NCBI GenBank assembly: GCA_046316495.1
Contig: JBKDAM010000148.1
Coordinates: forward strand, 1 to 64,000
DNA: 64,000 nucleotides
Source of the DNA: M3007 sp046316495
GTDB taxonomy: Bacteria; Bacteroidota; Bacteroidia; Chitinophagales; Saprospiraceae
Reading direction: 5' to 3'
Under the pieces are notes generated by a model. It did no database searches, was not told the DNA's origin, and saw nothing but the letters and a program-made list of their open reading frames with translations. Below are positions 1 through 8,079 of this stretch, piece after piece (position 1 is the stretch's first letter; each line of letters begins with the position of its first letter). The position numbers and the translations under genes were made by a program.

Positions 1-219
1 GAGTAACAGCTTGGGATGGTAATTGCTCGCTCCTCCTCCCTCATAGGCGTTCAACAAGCTGTCTAACTGCATCCCATCTATGGCGCGGCTAACTAATCGA
101 ACAATATGATCCTTAGGTATTAAATCCTCAAAACTTGGCAAAAACAGCATACCCTGATGCTGGGCATAAGGCTTGAAGGTTACAGCACTATGCCGCTTCT
201 TTCTTCTTGTTGTTGACAT
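1..219 (-). mobile_element. IS1182-family transposase, N-terminal part (cut by window edge)
   Basis: An open frame of 73 codons starts with ATG at 219 and runs off the left edge without a stop. It begins MSTTRRKKRH and then reads MLFLPSFEDLIPKDHIVRLV, followed by a segment ending YEGGGASNYHPKLLL. This is the conserved N-terminal DUF772 region of IS1182-type DDE transposases as I remember them from Bacteroidota. The catalytic residues lie outside the window, so whether the element is intact cannot be judged. The right boundary of the IS is somewhere between 220 and about 420. A hairpin at 254-281 lies just upstream of the start. Confidence 0.85.
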
Positions 220-253
220 CCCCAAAGATAACTAATCCTAACAAAAAAAAAAA

Positions 254-281
254 CCGCCTCACAAGGTTACTTGTGAGACGG
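254..281 (-). terminator. Hairpin plus T-run upstream of the transposase
   Basis: The arms CCGCCTCACAAG (254-265) and CTTGTGAGACGG (270-281) pair over 11 of 12 bases with a 4-nt loop. A run of 12 plus-strand bases, almost all A (242-253), becomes a U-tract for leftward transcription. The form is that of an intrinsic terminator reading on the minus strand. Sitting in front of the transposase, it would block read-through into it, a common arrangement at IS ends. Confidence 0.7.
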
Positions 282-424
282 CCTCATTTTCTTGGAGAGA
301 AGGCATCGACTTATGCTTTTACAATCTTTTACCGGTTGTTTACCAGGTTTAACCTGGGTAATTGGGTATGGCGAAGAAGGACCCTCTAACTTTGCGCAAT
401 AATTATCTAAACGGTTATTCTTAT

Positions 425-1447
425 ATGGCGCTGAGGCTTATTTATCTTTTACTATTCCTTCCTGTTTTGATTAATTGTCAGCACGAAAAAAAAATAGAAT
501 CCTCCACCCTCCTTATCCGATCAATTGATTTTGGTCGAACCTGGCAGGATATAAGTATTGGTTTGCCATCTGGTTGGGAAGCAACTTATATCTATGCGGG
601 CAATGACGAAATAATAGTAGGTTCGGAGCGTGATTTATTTAGAAAACGATTGGCTAATGAGAGTGGTGGCTGGGATAAAGAATATGTTATTCAGGATCAT
701 CTTGGTGGAGTGCTGCCGGGAAAAAAGGGGGTGTATATTTATGATTTTTGGACGGGGTTATTACAAGAAGGCCTGAGAGGGACAGGAATATGGGAGCCCC
801 AATACAAAGGGGTTTCAAATGGTATAGTTCGAACCGTTTTGGAGGTGTCCGACAAACAAGTATTGATTGGAGGGGACAGTGGAATTTATAAATCAGAGGA
901 TGGTGGGGCTAGTTGGAGGCCAGTGTTTGATTCCACACTAATTACTCATATTCTTATCAAAGAGGGGGTTTTGATTGCGGGTGGTAGTTCAGGGGTTTTA
1001 CGCTCATTGGATGGTGGTGAACATTGGACCTGGGTGTTAAAGGATTTAGGACCTGTACGAAAGCTAAAAATAATGGGTGATCAGCTTGCCGTGGTTATGA
1101 ATGGGGTGGGTTCATGGGAGGAGCAGCTCAAAGTATCCAGCGGGTCTGCTAATAGCCTGCTTTTTTCAGATGATTTGGGGGGTAGCTGGAGGTCTATGGA
1201 AGGTGGATTGTTGGCTGACCGATTGCTTTACGATCCTGAAAAAGAAGTTAAGGCGAAGTTTATTCATGATATTATCCAAACAGAGCAGTATTTGTGGTGC
1301 AGCCATGATACGGGTATCTCGCGCTCGGCTGATGGTGGAAAAACATGGGAGTTGATTTTACCAATTGAATATGGGCAGCTGTATGGATTTGCTTATCATA
1401 ATAATGTTATCTATGTGACGAAGGTTGGAGTACTTGGAGGATGTTGA
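425..1447 (+). CDS. Asp-box (BNR/sortilin-like) beta-propeller lipoprotein
   Basis: The product has 340 residues if it starts at 425. That start gives a clean lipoprotein signal (hydrophobic core, then LINC with Cys18). An in-frame ATG at 362 only adds a charged, non-signal stretch. Five Asp-box motifs of the form S-x-D-x-G-x-x-W are visible near residues 33-40, 157-164, 194-201, 248-255 and 301-308, for example SEDGGASW and SADGGKTW. Such repeats form beta-propellers in sialidases, sortilins and photosystem assembly factors. No sialidase arginine triad was identified, so a binding or scaffold role is more likely than catalysis. A membrane-bound regulator follows after 24 bp, probably in the same operon. 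The specific function is unknown. Confidence 0.75.
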   Translation: MALRLIYLLLFLPVLINCQHEKKIESSTLLIRSIDFGRTWQDISIGLPSGWEATYIYAGNDEIIVGSERDLFRKRLANESGGWDKEYVIQDHLGGVLPGKKGVYIYDFWTGLLQEGLRGTGIWEPQYKGVSNGIVRTVLEVSDKQVLIGGDSGIYKSEDGGASWRPVFDSTLITHILIKEGVLIAGGSSGVLRSLDGGEHWTWVLKDLGPVRKLKIMGDQLAVVMNGVGSWEEQLKVSSGSANSLLFSDDLGGSWRSMEGGLLADRLLYDPEKEVKAKFIHDIIQTEQYLWCSHDTGISRSADGGKTWELILPIEYGQLYGFAYHNNVIYVTKVGVLGGC

Positions 1448-1471
1448 ATAAAATATGGGTATATTTGAGGT

Positions 1472-2332
1472 ATGGTAGCTCTGAATAAAACAGGGAGATG
1501 GGGCTTGCTGGCGTTTTTACTGTTTTTCTTAATGATTCATGTGGGTTGTATATATGAAAAACGTTTAGAGCCAACGCAAGTTAATTTGGCTATACGTCGT
1601 GCTGTTGACCTTCTATTGAGGGATGCAGGGGACAGTGTCAGTCTAATACCTCCTGTTTTACATTCGTCTGAAGGGATATGGCGGGTTAGGGTGGATCATC
1701 CTTTTGACTATGATTTATTACCTAGGGTGCTTCAATCTTCTTTTGAGGTCTATAAGATTCAAGAGCATTATGAGGTAGCACTTCGCCATTGTCAGGACGA
1801 TATTCTTGAGTTAGGCTTTAACAAAGTAGATGCACAAAGCGGGAAATGGATTCCTTGTCAGGGGCGGGAAGGAACTTCTAACTGTTACGTGGTTGAAGTA
1901 ATTTTTCCAGAAATAAAAAATAGCCTAGGTGCAACAATTGGATATCTTTGGTTAGCTGCTGGCGTTTTTTGCTGCGTTTTTGGGTGGTTAATATTTCGCT
2001 GGTTAACGGGAAAGACTATTCAAACAGGCAAGGAGCTATTGGTTTTTGGAAACTCTACTTTTGATGTTAACGGACAACTATTGAATAGTGGTGGAGAGCA
2101 GTATTCACTTACATTCAGGGAGGCAAAATTACTTCAGGTGTTGGTGGTAAATATGGAGCAGGTAGTAGAAAGGGATCAATTGATTCAACTAGTTTGGGGA
2201 GAAGAAGGGGTGCAAGTAAGTAGAAGTCTAGACGTTTTTATATCCAGGCTTCGGAAAAAACTCTCTAATGATGACTCCATTTCGATTGTAGCGGTTCATG
2301 GAGTTGGTTATCGGTTTCAAAAACTAGTGTGA
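1472..2332 (+). CDS. Membrane-anchored winged-helix regulator with periplasmic sensor domain
   Basis: The product has 286 residues. An N-terminal hydrophobic segment (about 10-26, ending HVGC) acts as a signal or anchor. Residues about 27-150 form a probably periplasmic domain with cysteines at 107, 129 and 138. A second hydrophobic helix follows at about 155-178. Residues about 190-286 match an OmpR/PhoB C-terminal DNA-binding domain: LTFREAKLLQVL, then DVFISRLRKKL and the terminal HGVGYRF motif. There is no receiver domain, so this looks like a one-component transmembrane regulator with the DNA-binding domain at the C-terminal, cytoplasmic end, opposite in order to ToxR/CadC. It follows the Asp-box lipoprotein by 24 bp, so the two may form a sensor pair. 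The targets are unknown. Confidence 0.75.
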   Translation: MVALNKTGRWGLLAFLLFFLMIHVGCIYEKRLEPTQVNLAIRRAVDLLLRDAGDSVSLIPPVLHSSEGIWRVRVDHPFDYDLLPRVLQSSFEVYKIQEHYEVALRHCQDDILELGFNKVDAQSGKWIPCQGREGTSNCYVVEVIFPEIKNSLGATIGYLWLAAGVFCCVFGWLIFRWLTGKTIQTGKELLVFGNSTFDVNGQLLNSGGEQYSLTFREAKLLQVLVVNMEQVVERDQLIQLVWGEEGVQVSRSLDVFISRLRKKLSNDDSISIVAVHGVGYRFQKLV

Positions 2333-2394
2333 AAAGTTGTAGTTGAGGTGACGTAGTTGGTTAGCAAGGCGTATAATCTGGTAAGGAAGATTAT

Positions 2395-3228
2395 TTACTG
2401 ATCTGTTCTGGCATCCAAATTATATTTGAGGCCATTATAGGATTTTAGGACCACTTTTACGCTTCCCACAGATACAGGGGATTCAACTAGAACTGGAATT
2501 CTGTTGTTGTCATTGGCTACCCAAACGGTCATTTTGGAATCCTCTTTGAATACATTCCCGACGATTACCTCGGGTTGGAATTTAAGAACGTTAAATTTTC
2601 CCATCCCATGAATGCTTTTTTGATCTTCTGTACCTAAGTATTTCATAGTGAGGGGGTATTCTTCCTGATCCATAAAGATAGTAAATTGTTCGGCGGATCC
2701 ATTTCCTCTTGCGGGGAAGTTTATGGTTCTCAAGAAATACAAGGTGGATAAGACGTCATATACTTTTGAGTGGGTGTGATGCTCTGTTTTGGTTTCTTTA
2801 TCTCCCTGCTTTTTTGCTCTCCAGACAGTCATTTTGTGCGCTGGTTGGTTGAAGGCAATTTTCTCGAAAATGCGGTATTTTCCTTCGCTGATATCCCGTT
2901 CGGAATAATTTGGCAGAAGAGTGGATTTATCTACCCAGGAGTCGTATCGGTCATCTACCCGGTAGAACCATTCATAGGAGGAGTATGTTTTTCCAAAGGC
3001 TTGGTAGTGTAACTGAGAGCCTGCATCCCAAACTTTGAAAGTTACTTCACCTGCGGGCATCCAGACAAAGTTCCAGTTGTAATATACTTTGTACACGAGT
3101 TCCTCACCATGTTTGAATGGGAGTTCCTTGTCAATGTGTACGCTTTTTTGGGCGGTGCCATGAGCTACCAAGGTCAAAAATACTGCTAGCGCCAGGAAAG
3201 ATTTTAGGCAGGTTTGGAGCGGGCTCAT
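2395..3228 (-). CDS. DUF3108 domain exported protein
   Basis: The product has 277 residues from the chosen start. The ATG at 3228 gives a typical signal peptide, MSPLQTCLKSFLALAVFLTL followed by AHGTAQ. The longer frame from 3282 adds 18 residues that mask it. After the signal come GEELVYKVYYNW and a pattern of alternating beta strands, with DSWVDKSTLLPNYSERDISEG typical of DUF3108 (lipocalin-like or LolA-like periplasmic proteins of unknown function). The gene overlaps the end of the upstream flippase-like gene by 98 nt in another frame, so the two are probably co-transcribed and translationally coupled. The role is inferred only as periplasmic or envelope-related. Confidence 0.75.
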   Translation of the reverse strand: MSPLQTCLKSFLALAVFLTLVAHGTAQKSVHIDKELPFKHGEELVYKVYYNWNFVWMPAGEVTFKVWDAGSQLHYQAFGKTYSSYEWFYRVDDRYDSWVDKSTLLPNYSERDISEGKYRIFEKIAFNQPAHKMTVWRAKKQGDKETKTEHHTHSKVYDVLSTLYFLRTINFPARGNGSAEQFTIFMDQEEYPLTMKYLGTEDQKSIHGMGKFNVLKFQPEVIVGNVFKEDSKMTVWVANDNNRIPVLVESPVSVGSVKVVLKSYNGLKYNLDARTDQ

Positions 3229-4255
3229 TTTTGTAGTTAACGGATTTGGAAATGTTGACGTAAAATAGGGAAACAGTTCCAATAAACGCTGGGATAACTA
3301 GATTTATTACCCAGAGTGAAAAAGTGGCTGCTAGAGCAGCCAGTTCATTGGCATCGAAATAGCCCCATAGAAATACAGCTAGATTTCCGCGGGCTACCAA
3401 TCCAGTCAATGGAGGAAGTGGTAGGCTGGTTTGTAGTAAATAAAGAGAAAAAATGCCAGAAAACCCCTCGACAATTCCGGGGTTAATGTTAAAAAAGCGA
3501 AGTAAGAAGAAGTATTGTGATGAATAAATGGCATATCTGACGGCGGCCCAGCCCAAAATTTCGGCACGTTCTTTTCGGGTAAACCGCAGGAAAAGCTCAA
3601 CTCGTATTTTATTAAGGTAGGGAATTTTTTTAAGTTGTGGCAGGCGGGTTTTTAGCCAGATGATTACTAGGTCCAATTTGAAGTATATCCAAAGCATGAA
3701 TACAAACCCCAACGTTGCGAAGAGAACGACTGCAATACCCGAAGTTGCCTCGACAATCTGAAAGTGAGACAGGATCCATATACTGCCGATGGCACCCATA
3801 CCTAGTAAGACCATGTACTGGCAGAAGTTACCGATTAAGTTGGCGACAACAGCAAACCATTGATTTTCTGGACGGACATACAGGATACGTCCTCCGTACT
3901 CTCCTACTCTATTGGGCGTAAAAAGGGAGAAGGTTACGCCAGTGAAAACCGCCAAGAGGGCCTTTCGCCTTGAGAATGGTTGGAACTTTGCAATAAACTG
4001 ATGCCACTTTTTTGTTTCGGCCATCCAGTTTAGGGGCATCAGGAGGGTTGCTAGGAGAAGCCATAAGACATTTGCTCCATGAAGCTGATGCAAGAAGGTG
4101 TCCCAAATTTGTTGAAGATTGTTTCTACTAGTCAGCTCAAAATACAGCACAAGTAGTAAAAGGCTAGCCACCCCAGTCTTTACTAAGAGACCTAGCCACT
4201 TGTTATCAGAGATAAAGGCACCCGCTTTTATGATTACTTTTTGTGTGAAGTGCAT
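3131..4255 (-). CDS. Flippase-like membrane protein (LPG synthase TM domain family)
   Basis: The product has 374 residues and about eight hydrophobic helices. It fits the UPF0104 family (lysylphosphatidylglycerol synthase transmembrane domain, Pfam PF03706), with landmarks such as GVTFSLFTPNRVGEYGGR and the C-terminal LPPLTGLVARG segment. There is no aminoacyl-transferase domain, so it is not MprF. Members are thought to be lipid flippase-like, but the substrate here is unknown. The final 40 or so residues are soluble and overlap the start of the DUF3108 gene. A TAnnTTTG box on the minus strand (4266-4273) lies just before the ATG. Confidence 0.75.
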   Translation of the reverse strand: MHFTQKVIIKAGAFISDNKWLGLLVKTGVASLLLLVLYFELTSRNNLQQIWDTFLHQLHGANVLWLLLATLLMPLNWMAETKKWHQFIAKFQPFSRRKALLAVFTGVTFSLFTPNRVGEYGGRILYVRPENQWFAVVANLIGNFCQYMVLLGMGAIGSIWILSHFQIVEATSGIAVVLFATLGFVFMLWIYFKLDLVIIWLKTRLPQLKKIPYLNKIRVELFLRFTRKERAEILGWAAVRYAIYSSQYFFLLRFFNINPGIVEGFSGIFSLYLLQTSLPLPPLTGLVARGNLAVFLWGYFDANELAALAATFSLWVINLVIPAFIGTVSLFYVNISKSVNYKNEPAPNLPKIFPGASSIFDLGSSWHRPKKRTH

Positions 4256-4265
4256 ATTGCTGTTG

Positions 4266-4273
4266 CAAAGGTA
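4266..4273 (-). promoter_or_regulatory. Candidate -7 promoter box for the flippase-like gene
   Basis: The minus strand reads TACCTTTG, an exact match to the Bacteroidota -7 consensus TAnnTTTG. No convincing -33 TTTG is present at the expected distance, and the start codon would lie only a few bases from the transcription start, so the call is tentative. Confidence 0.35.
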
Positions 4274-4380
4274 CGGTATAATACACTGAGTTGTCGGAAG
4301 CTGGCTGTGTTGGATAGAAGATAAAAAAGATTGAGATAGCTAGTTAGCGTTGTGATTTAATGCAAACAGCTGATTTTTGT

Positions 4381-4410
4381 GTTGGGTCAAACATTAAGGC
4401 TGTACCTTTG
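4381..4410 (+). promoter_or_regulatory. Bacteroidota-type promoter for mqnC
   Basis: GTTG at 4381-4384 is followed, 18 bases later, by TACCTTTG at 4403-4410. This matches the -33 TTG / -7 TAnnTTTG arrangement of the phylum's primary sigma factor, with near-ideal spacing. It leaves a leader of about 20 nt before the GTG start at 4438. Confidence 0.6.
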
Positions 4411-4437
4411 TTTCTAGGAGAATAAATAATAATAAAA

Positions 4438-5586
4438 GTGAAGAAAGAATTAACGGATTTGTTGGACCGGGCGCTACGGTCTGATTGGTTGACACCAGAA
4501 GAAGGGGTGGCTTTGTTTGAAGGGGCTCCAACTGCAGATTTAATGTTTGTGGCGAATCGGTTGAGAAAGGAGCGTGTCCCTGGTAATAAGGTAACATGGA
4601 TTATTGATCGAAATTCGAATACCACGAATGTGTGTATTGCAAACTGTAAGTTTTGCAATTTTTATAGGAGGCCTGGTCACGACGAGGCCTATATTACTAG
4701 TATTGATGCTTACAGGCAGAAGATTGACGAGTTATTTGAGTTAGGTGGAGAACAATTGTTGTTACAAGGGGGGCACCATCCGGATCTTGGTTTGGCGTTT
4801 TATACTGATTTGTTCAGGAAATTAAAGGAGTTATATCCGAGCTTAAAGCTGCATGCCTTAGGTCCTCCGGAAATTGCCCATATTTCCAAGTTGGAAGGGA
4901 TGAGTCATTTTGAGGTGTTGAGGGCTTTACAGGAGAGTGGTTTGGATTCATTGCCTGGTGCGGGAGCTGAGATACTAAGTGATCGGGTTCGGAGGTTGAT
5001 TTCAAAGGGCAAATGTGGAGGAGAAGAGTGGCTCAATGTGATGAGGGCCGCCCACCAGCTGAATCTAACGACCTCTTCAACCATGATGTTTGGGCATATA
5101 GAAACCAATTTAGAGCGTTTTGAGCACTTAGCAGCCATGCGTCAGGTTCAATCTGAAAAACCTGTTGGTTCAAAAGGGTTTATTGCTTTTATTCCTTGGC
5201 CATTTCAGGATGAGGATACCATTTTGAAAAAAATAAAGCGCGCTCGAAACGCAGTAACGGGGGATGAGTATGTTCGAATGATTGCAATGAGTCGTATTAT
5301 GTTACCTAATATACAAAATATTCAAGCCTCTTGGTTAACCGTAGGTAAGCAGGTGGCTCAAATATGCTTGCACGCTGGTGCAAATGATTTTGGGTCAATT
5401 ATGATTGAGGAGAACGTTGTTTCTGCTGCGGGTGCTCGGTTTCGATTTACTGCAGATGGTATTCAACAGTCCATCCGGGAGGCGGGGTATGAGCCTCAGC
5501 TGAGGAACCAGCAATATGAGTTCAGGGAGCTGCCTGTTAATATTAGACAGCAAGAGTTAGATCGTTCTTCTATGATTGTTGATTAA
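4438..5586 (+). CDS. mqnC: Cyclic dehypoxanthinyl futalosine synthase (radical SAM)
   Basis: The product has 382 residues starting at a GTG codon. A radical SAM cluster motif CxxxCxxC is visible as CIANCKFC (Cys66, Cys70, Cys73), followed by FYRRPGHDEAY and LLQGGHHPDLGL, as in MqnC-type enzymes. MqnC closes dehypoxanthine futalosine to its cyclic form in the futalosine route to menaquinone. MqnE is the closest paralogue, but the length and the GGHHP region favour MqnC. A TAnnTTTG promoter lies upstream, with AGGAG 17 nt before the start. No other menaquinone gene is adjacent. Confidence 0.85.
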   Translation: MKKELTDLLDRALRSDWLTPEEGVALFEGAPTADLMFVANRLRKERVPGNKVTWIIDRNSNTTNVCIANCKFCNFYRRPGHDEAYITSIDAYRQKIDELFELGGEQLLLQGGHHPDLGLAFYTDLFRKLKELYPSLKLHALGPPEIAHISKLEGMSHFEVLRALQESGLDSLPGAGAEILSDRVRRLISKGKCGGEEWLNVMRAAHQLNLTTSSTMMFGHIETNLERFEHLAAMRQVQSEKPVGSKGFIAFIPWPFQDEDTILKKIKRARNAVTGDEYVRMIAMSRIMLPNIQNIQASWLTVGKQVAQICLHAGANDFGSIMIEENVVSAAGARFRFTADGIQQSIREAGYEPQLRNQQYEFRELPVNIRQQELDRSSMIVD

Positions 5587-5621
5587 TCTATGATTATTTT
5601 GAGGGGTAAATGATGCGAGTA

Positions 5622-7619
5622 TTATCGCATGTATTCCCATGCAGTCTGGTAGCGCCCGTTTTTTTCGCAGTATTCTAGGAGGGCTTGGTAGAATTTATTA
5701 TTTCCGATGGTAGACGAATCTCCCACCATCACGAGCAGTTTTTTTGCTCTTGTCATGGCAACGTTCATTCTTCTGTAATCGGATAGAAAACCGATTTCAT
5801 TTTTTGTATTGGATCGAACCAGGCTTATGTAGATAACATCTCGCTCTTGTCCTTGGAATCCATCAATGGTATTGAGGGTAATGGGCGCGTATTTTTTCTG
5901 ACTGCTTTGGTATGGGGCATTTGTAGTAGAGCGAACCATCATTTCTCCTAGAATAGGATCGTTTCTAAGGGTTTCTTCTAGGAAGTTTATTTGCTCTCTG
6001 TAGGGTGACAGGATTCCGATGTCAGGGTAATTGCCAGAGTGTTCAAAGGCAGCGATTAGTTGAAGGAGGTGCTCCCGAAGTAGGAGGGCTTCTTCTTGAT
6101 TGTAGCGACTTTGCGCTCTTGCATTGGCGGTGGTTATCATTTTTTCTTCAAATCCACAGCCGGCTGTATCGACGAATACGACTGGGTCAAAGACGGTTAG
6201 TGTTTCACCGGCTTCATCCAGGCTAAGGAGTCTTCTTTCGCTGACGATCTTTGCGGCATTTAGCTGTCCCCCGTAGAACCAGTTGTTAGAGAAGTTCATG
6301 ATGGCTTGGTTCATTCGGTACTGAGTTTGTAGGAGGAAGACGCGAGTTGGAAGGAGTGTGATTGCTCGTTCAATAAGCGTTTGATTAAAACCGCCTTTAG
6401 CTGCGTCGCGCGATTTTACAGTTGGAGGGAGTTGGAATGGGTCACCTGCTAGAATGAGCCTACTGCATTTAGCGATCGGTATCCAGCAGGCTGGTTCGAG
6501 AGCCTGTGCTGCTTCGTCTATAATACAGGTTCTAAATTTGTATCGATTTAATATTGGATTGGCGGCACCAACGAGGGTGCAAACGATCGCGTTAGCCCCT
6601 GAAAGTATTTCATCCACTAGTCTGTCTTCTAATGTTTGGGCCCAAGCATCCAACTCCTTAGCCTGTTCTTTGAGTTGGTTTCTTTCTCTTCTTTCTTCAC
6701 TGCCAAATGTACGCTTGAACCGTAGTGCTTGTCGGCGGTATTCTGCGGCTTGAAGTTTTACCTTACGTATGTTTTTACTTTCCGGGTGGTTGGATAACAA
6801 GGCTTCCAGCGTGTGTTCCATTACTGCATCGTCTACACGGCTTATATTGCCTATTCGAACGACCTGTAGTCCTTTTTCGGCGATTCGTTCGGTGAGTAGA
6901 TCGGCTGCGGTATTGCTTGGTGCTGTAACTAAAATGGTATTTTCGCGTTGGGCGAGTTGCTGTACGGCTGCTACAACGGTGGTTGTTTTGCCTGTCCCGG
7001 GAGGTCCGTGAATAATAACTATATCCCTATTAGCTAGTATTGCCTCGATGGCTGTTTGTTGGGAGGAGTTAAGCTCGGACGGTGATCTGTCGTCGTTTAC
7101 GGGGGACAGTGGAGGTGCTTGGTCTTCTGGTTTCGGTTCAGTTAGTAGTCTTCGAAATTCAGAGAGGCGATCGCCTTTTGCTGAGATCACCCTTGAGAGT
7201 GCCTGTTCCATTTCCCGATAGGTCCTATCATCGAAGAGCATGTCTACTCCAAGTAGTCCAAACTCGATCCAGTCTGGAACTTCTTTAGAGTTGAGGACAA
7301 TTTTCATTTTATTTCGCTCAATGAAGTTGATTACCCCCGTTTTTTCTGGACTGTTTACATGGGCGGCTTGAGAGAAGAACCGAACGGACATTCCACTACG
7401 CAATTGGTGTGGTTGGTTTAGGTTATTAGTTCGTTCTACTACGATAAATGCTTTTTCTCCTAGGGCAAATCCTGCCTGAATTACTTTAAGGGGGTACCAG
7501 GTGTAGCCCTCTCTGACTCGCTCTTGGAGAGGGCGTTGCTGGACTAACTGAATAAATTGAGCTAGGTCCTCCTCTTTTTCTTGTTGGAGGAGGGATTTTA
7601 ATGTTTCAAAGTGCTTCAT
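5622..7619 (-). CDS. UPF1/IGHMBP2-like superfamily I helicase
   Basis: The product has 665 residues. The N-terminal 170 residues carry a beta-barrel-like region. The Walker A motif GPPGTGKT is at about 205-212, followed by DEAAQALEPA (motif II), GDPFQLPPTV (motif III), QYRMN (motif IV), TIDGFQGQERDVIYISLVRS (motif V) and YRRMNVAMTRAKKLL (motif VI). This complete set identifies a UPF1-like SF1B helicase, probably acting 5' to 3' on DNA or RNA. It is the last gene of a minus-strand group with the small Imm51-like gene 17 bp upstream. A housekeeping repair or RNA role is the default reading, and no nuclease domain is fused. Confidence 0.9.
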   Translation of the reverse strand: MKHFETLKSLLQQEKEEDLAQFIQLVQQRPLQERVREGYTWYPLKVIQAGFALGEKAFIVVERTNNLNQPHQLRSGMSVRFFSQAAHVNSPEKTGVINFIERNKMKIVLNSKEVPDWIEFGLLGVDMLFDDRTYREMEQALSRVISAKGDRLSEFRRLLTEPKPEDQAPPLSPVNDDRSPSELNSSQQTAIEAILANRDIVIIHGPPGTGKTTTVVAAVQQLAQRENTILVTAPSNTAADLLTERIAEKGLQVVRIGNISRVDDAVMEHTLEALLSNHPESKNIRKVKLQAAEYRRQALRFKRTFGSEERRERNQLKEQAKELDAWAQTLEDRLVDEILSGANAIVCTLVGAANPILNRYKFRTCIIDEAAQALEPACWIPIAKCSRLILAGDPFQLPPTVKSRDAAKGGFNQTLIERAITLLPTRVFLLQTQYRMNQAIMNFSNNWFYGGQLNAAKIVSERRLLSLDEAGETLTVFDPVVFVDTAGCGFEEKMITTANARAQSRYNQEEALLLREHLLQLIAAFEHSGNYPDIGILSPYREQINFLEETLRNDPILGEMMVRSTTNAPYQSSQKKYAPITLNTIDGFQGQERDVIYISLVRSNTKNEIGFLSDYRRMNVAMTRAKKLLVMVGDSSTIGNNKFYQALLEYCEKNGRYQTAWEYMR

Positions 7620-7636
7620 GTTGAACCGAGGTTAGG

Positions 7637-8026
7637 TTACTCCTCTGTGGTTCTCAAACGAGCGATGGTTTCTGGTTGCTCGAGGAGCTCTTGCATGAAT
7701 ACGAGCATAATTTTGAAGTTGTCAGGGTCATCGGTCCAGATGACGCATAAATCTTCTTCTGATTCTCCGATCATTTTTGATTCAAGGAAAGGGTTTTGCT
7801 CTTTAATGAAGGCCCTGATGATATCTTCCCATTCATAGCCATCAATGTCATCGTACTCATCAAGGATCGGGAAAGAGGCTTCGTAGCTAATTTTATCCAG
7901 TCCTTTGTAGTGAGTTTCTTCTACCGTTATTAGGAATGGTTCGAAGAGGTCATTTTCCCAAAAGCCTTCGTCTTTCAGAATGATAAGCAGGTTACTGGGG
8001 AATTTTAGGTTTTCAACCTTTTTCAT
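7637..8026 (-). CDS. Small acidic protein, Imm51-like
   Basis: The product has 129 residues and is rich in Asp and Glu. The core reads DIDGYEWEDIIRAFIKEQNP and later EEDLCVIWTDD, ending in an amphipathic helix. From memory this resembles the immunity protein 51 family, whose members have a GYDW...A..FL.E pattern followed by a strand and helix. I could not test this. If correct, the family is often linked to polymorphic-toxin immunity, but no toxin gene is near. The gene lies between two helicase genes on the same strand (53 bp after the SNF2 gene, 17 bp before the SF1 helicase), which may mean an accessory role to one of them. Confidence 0.55.
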   Translation of the reverse strand: MKKVENLKFPSNLLIILKDEGFWENDLFEPFLITVEETHYKGLDKISYEASFPILDEYDDIDGYEWEDIIRAFIKEQNPFLESKMIGESEEDLCVIWTDDPDNFKIMLVFMQELLEQPETIARLRTTEE

Positions 8027-8055
8027 TACGATAAAATGTCTGTTGTTTTTGTTTG

Positions 8056-8063
8056 CAAACGTA
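8056..8063 (-). promoter_or_regulatory. Candidate -7 box upstream of the Imm51-like gene
   Basis: The minus strand reads TACGTTTG, matching TAnnTTTG, 30 bp before the ATG at 8026. No good -33 element is seen inside the end of the upstream gene. If active, it would let the small gene and the SF1 helicase be expressed apart from the SNF2 helicase. Confidence 0.35.
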
Positions 8064-8079
8064 CGTGAAAAAAAGTATG

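Noticed and set aside
4344..4658. Minus-strand frame of 104 codons opposite the mqnC start
   Set aside because: It covers the mqnC promoter and radical SAM motif; no family resemblance.
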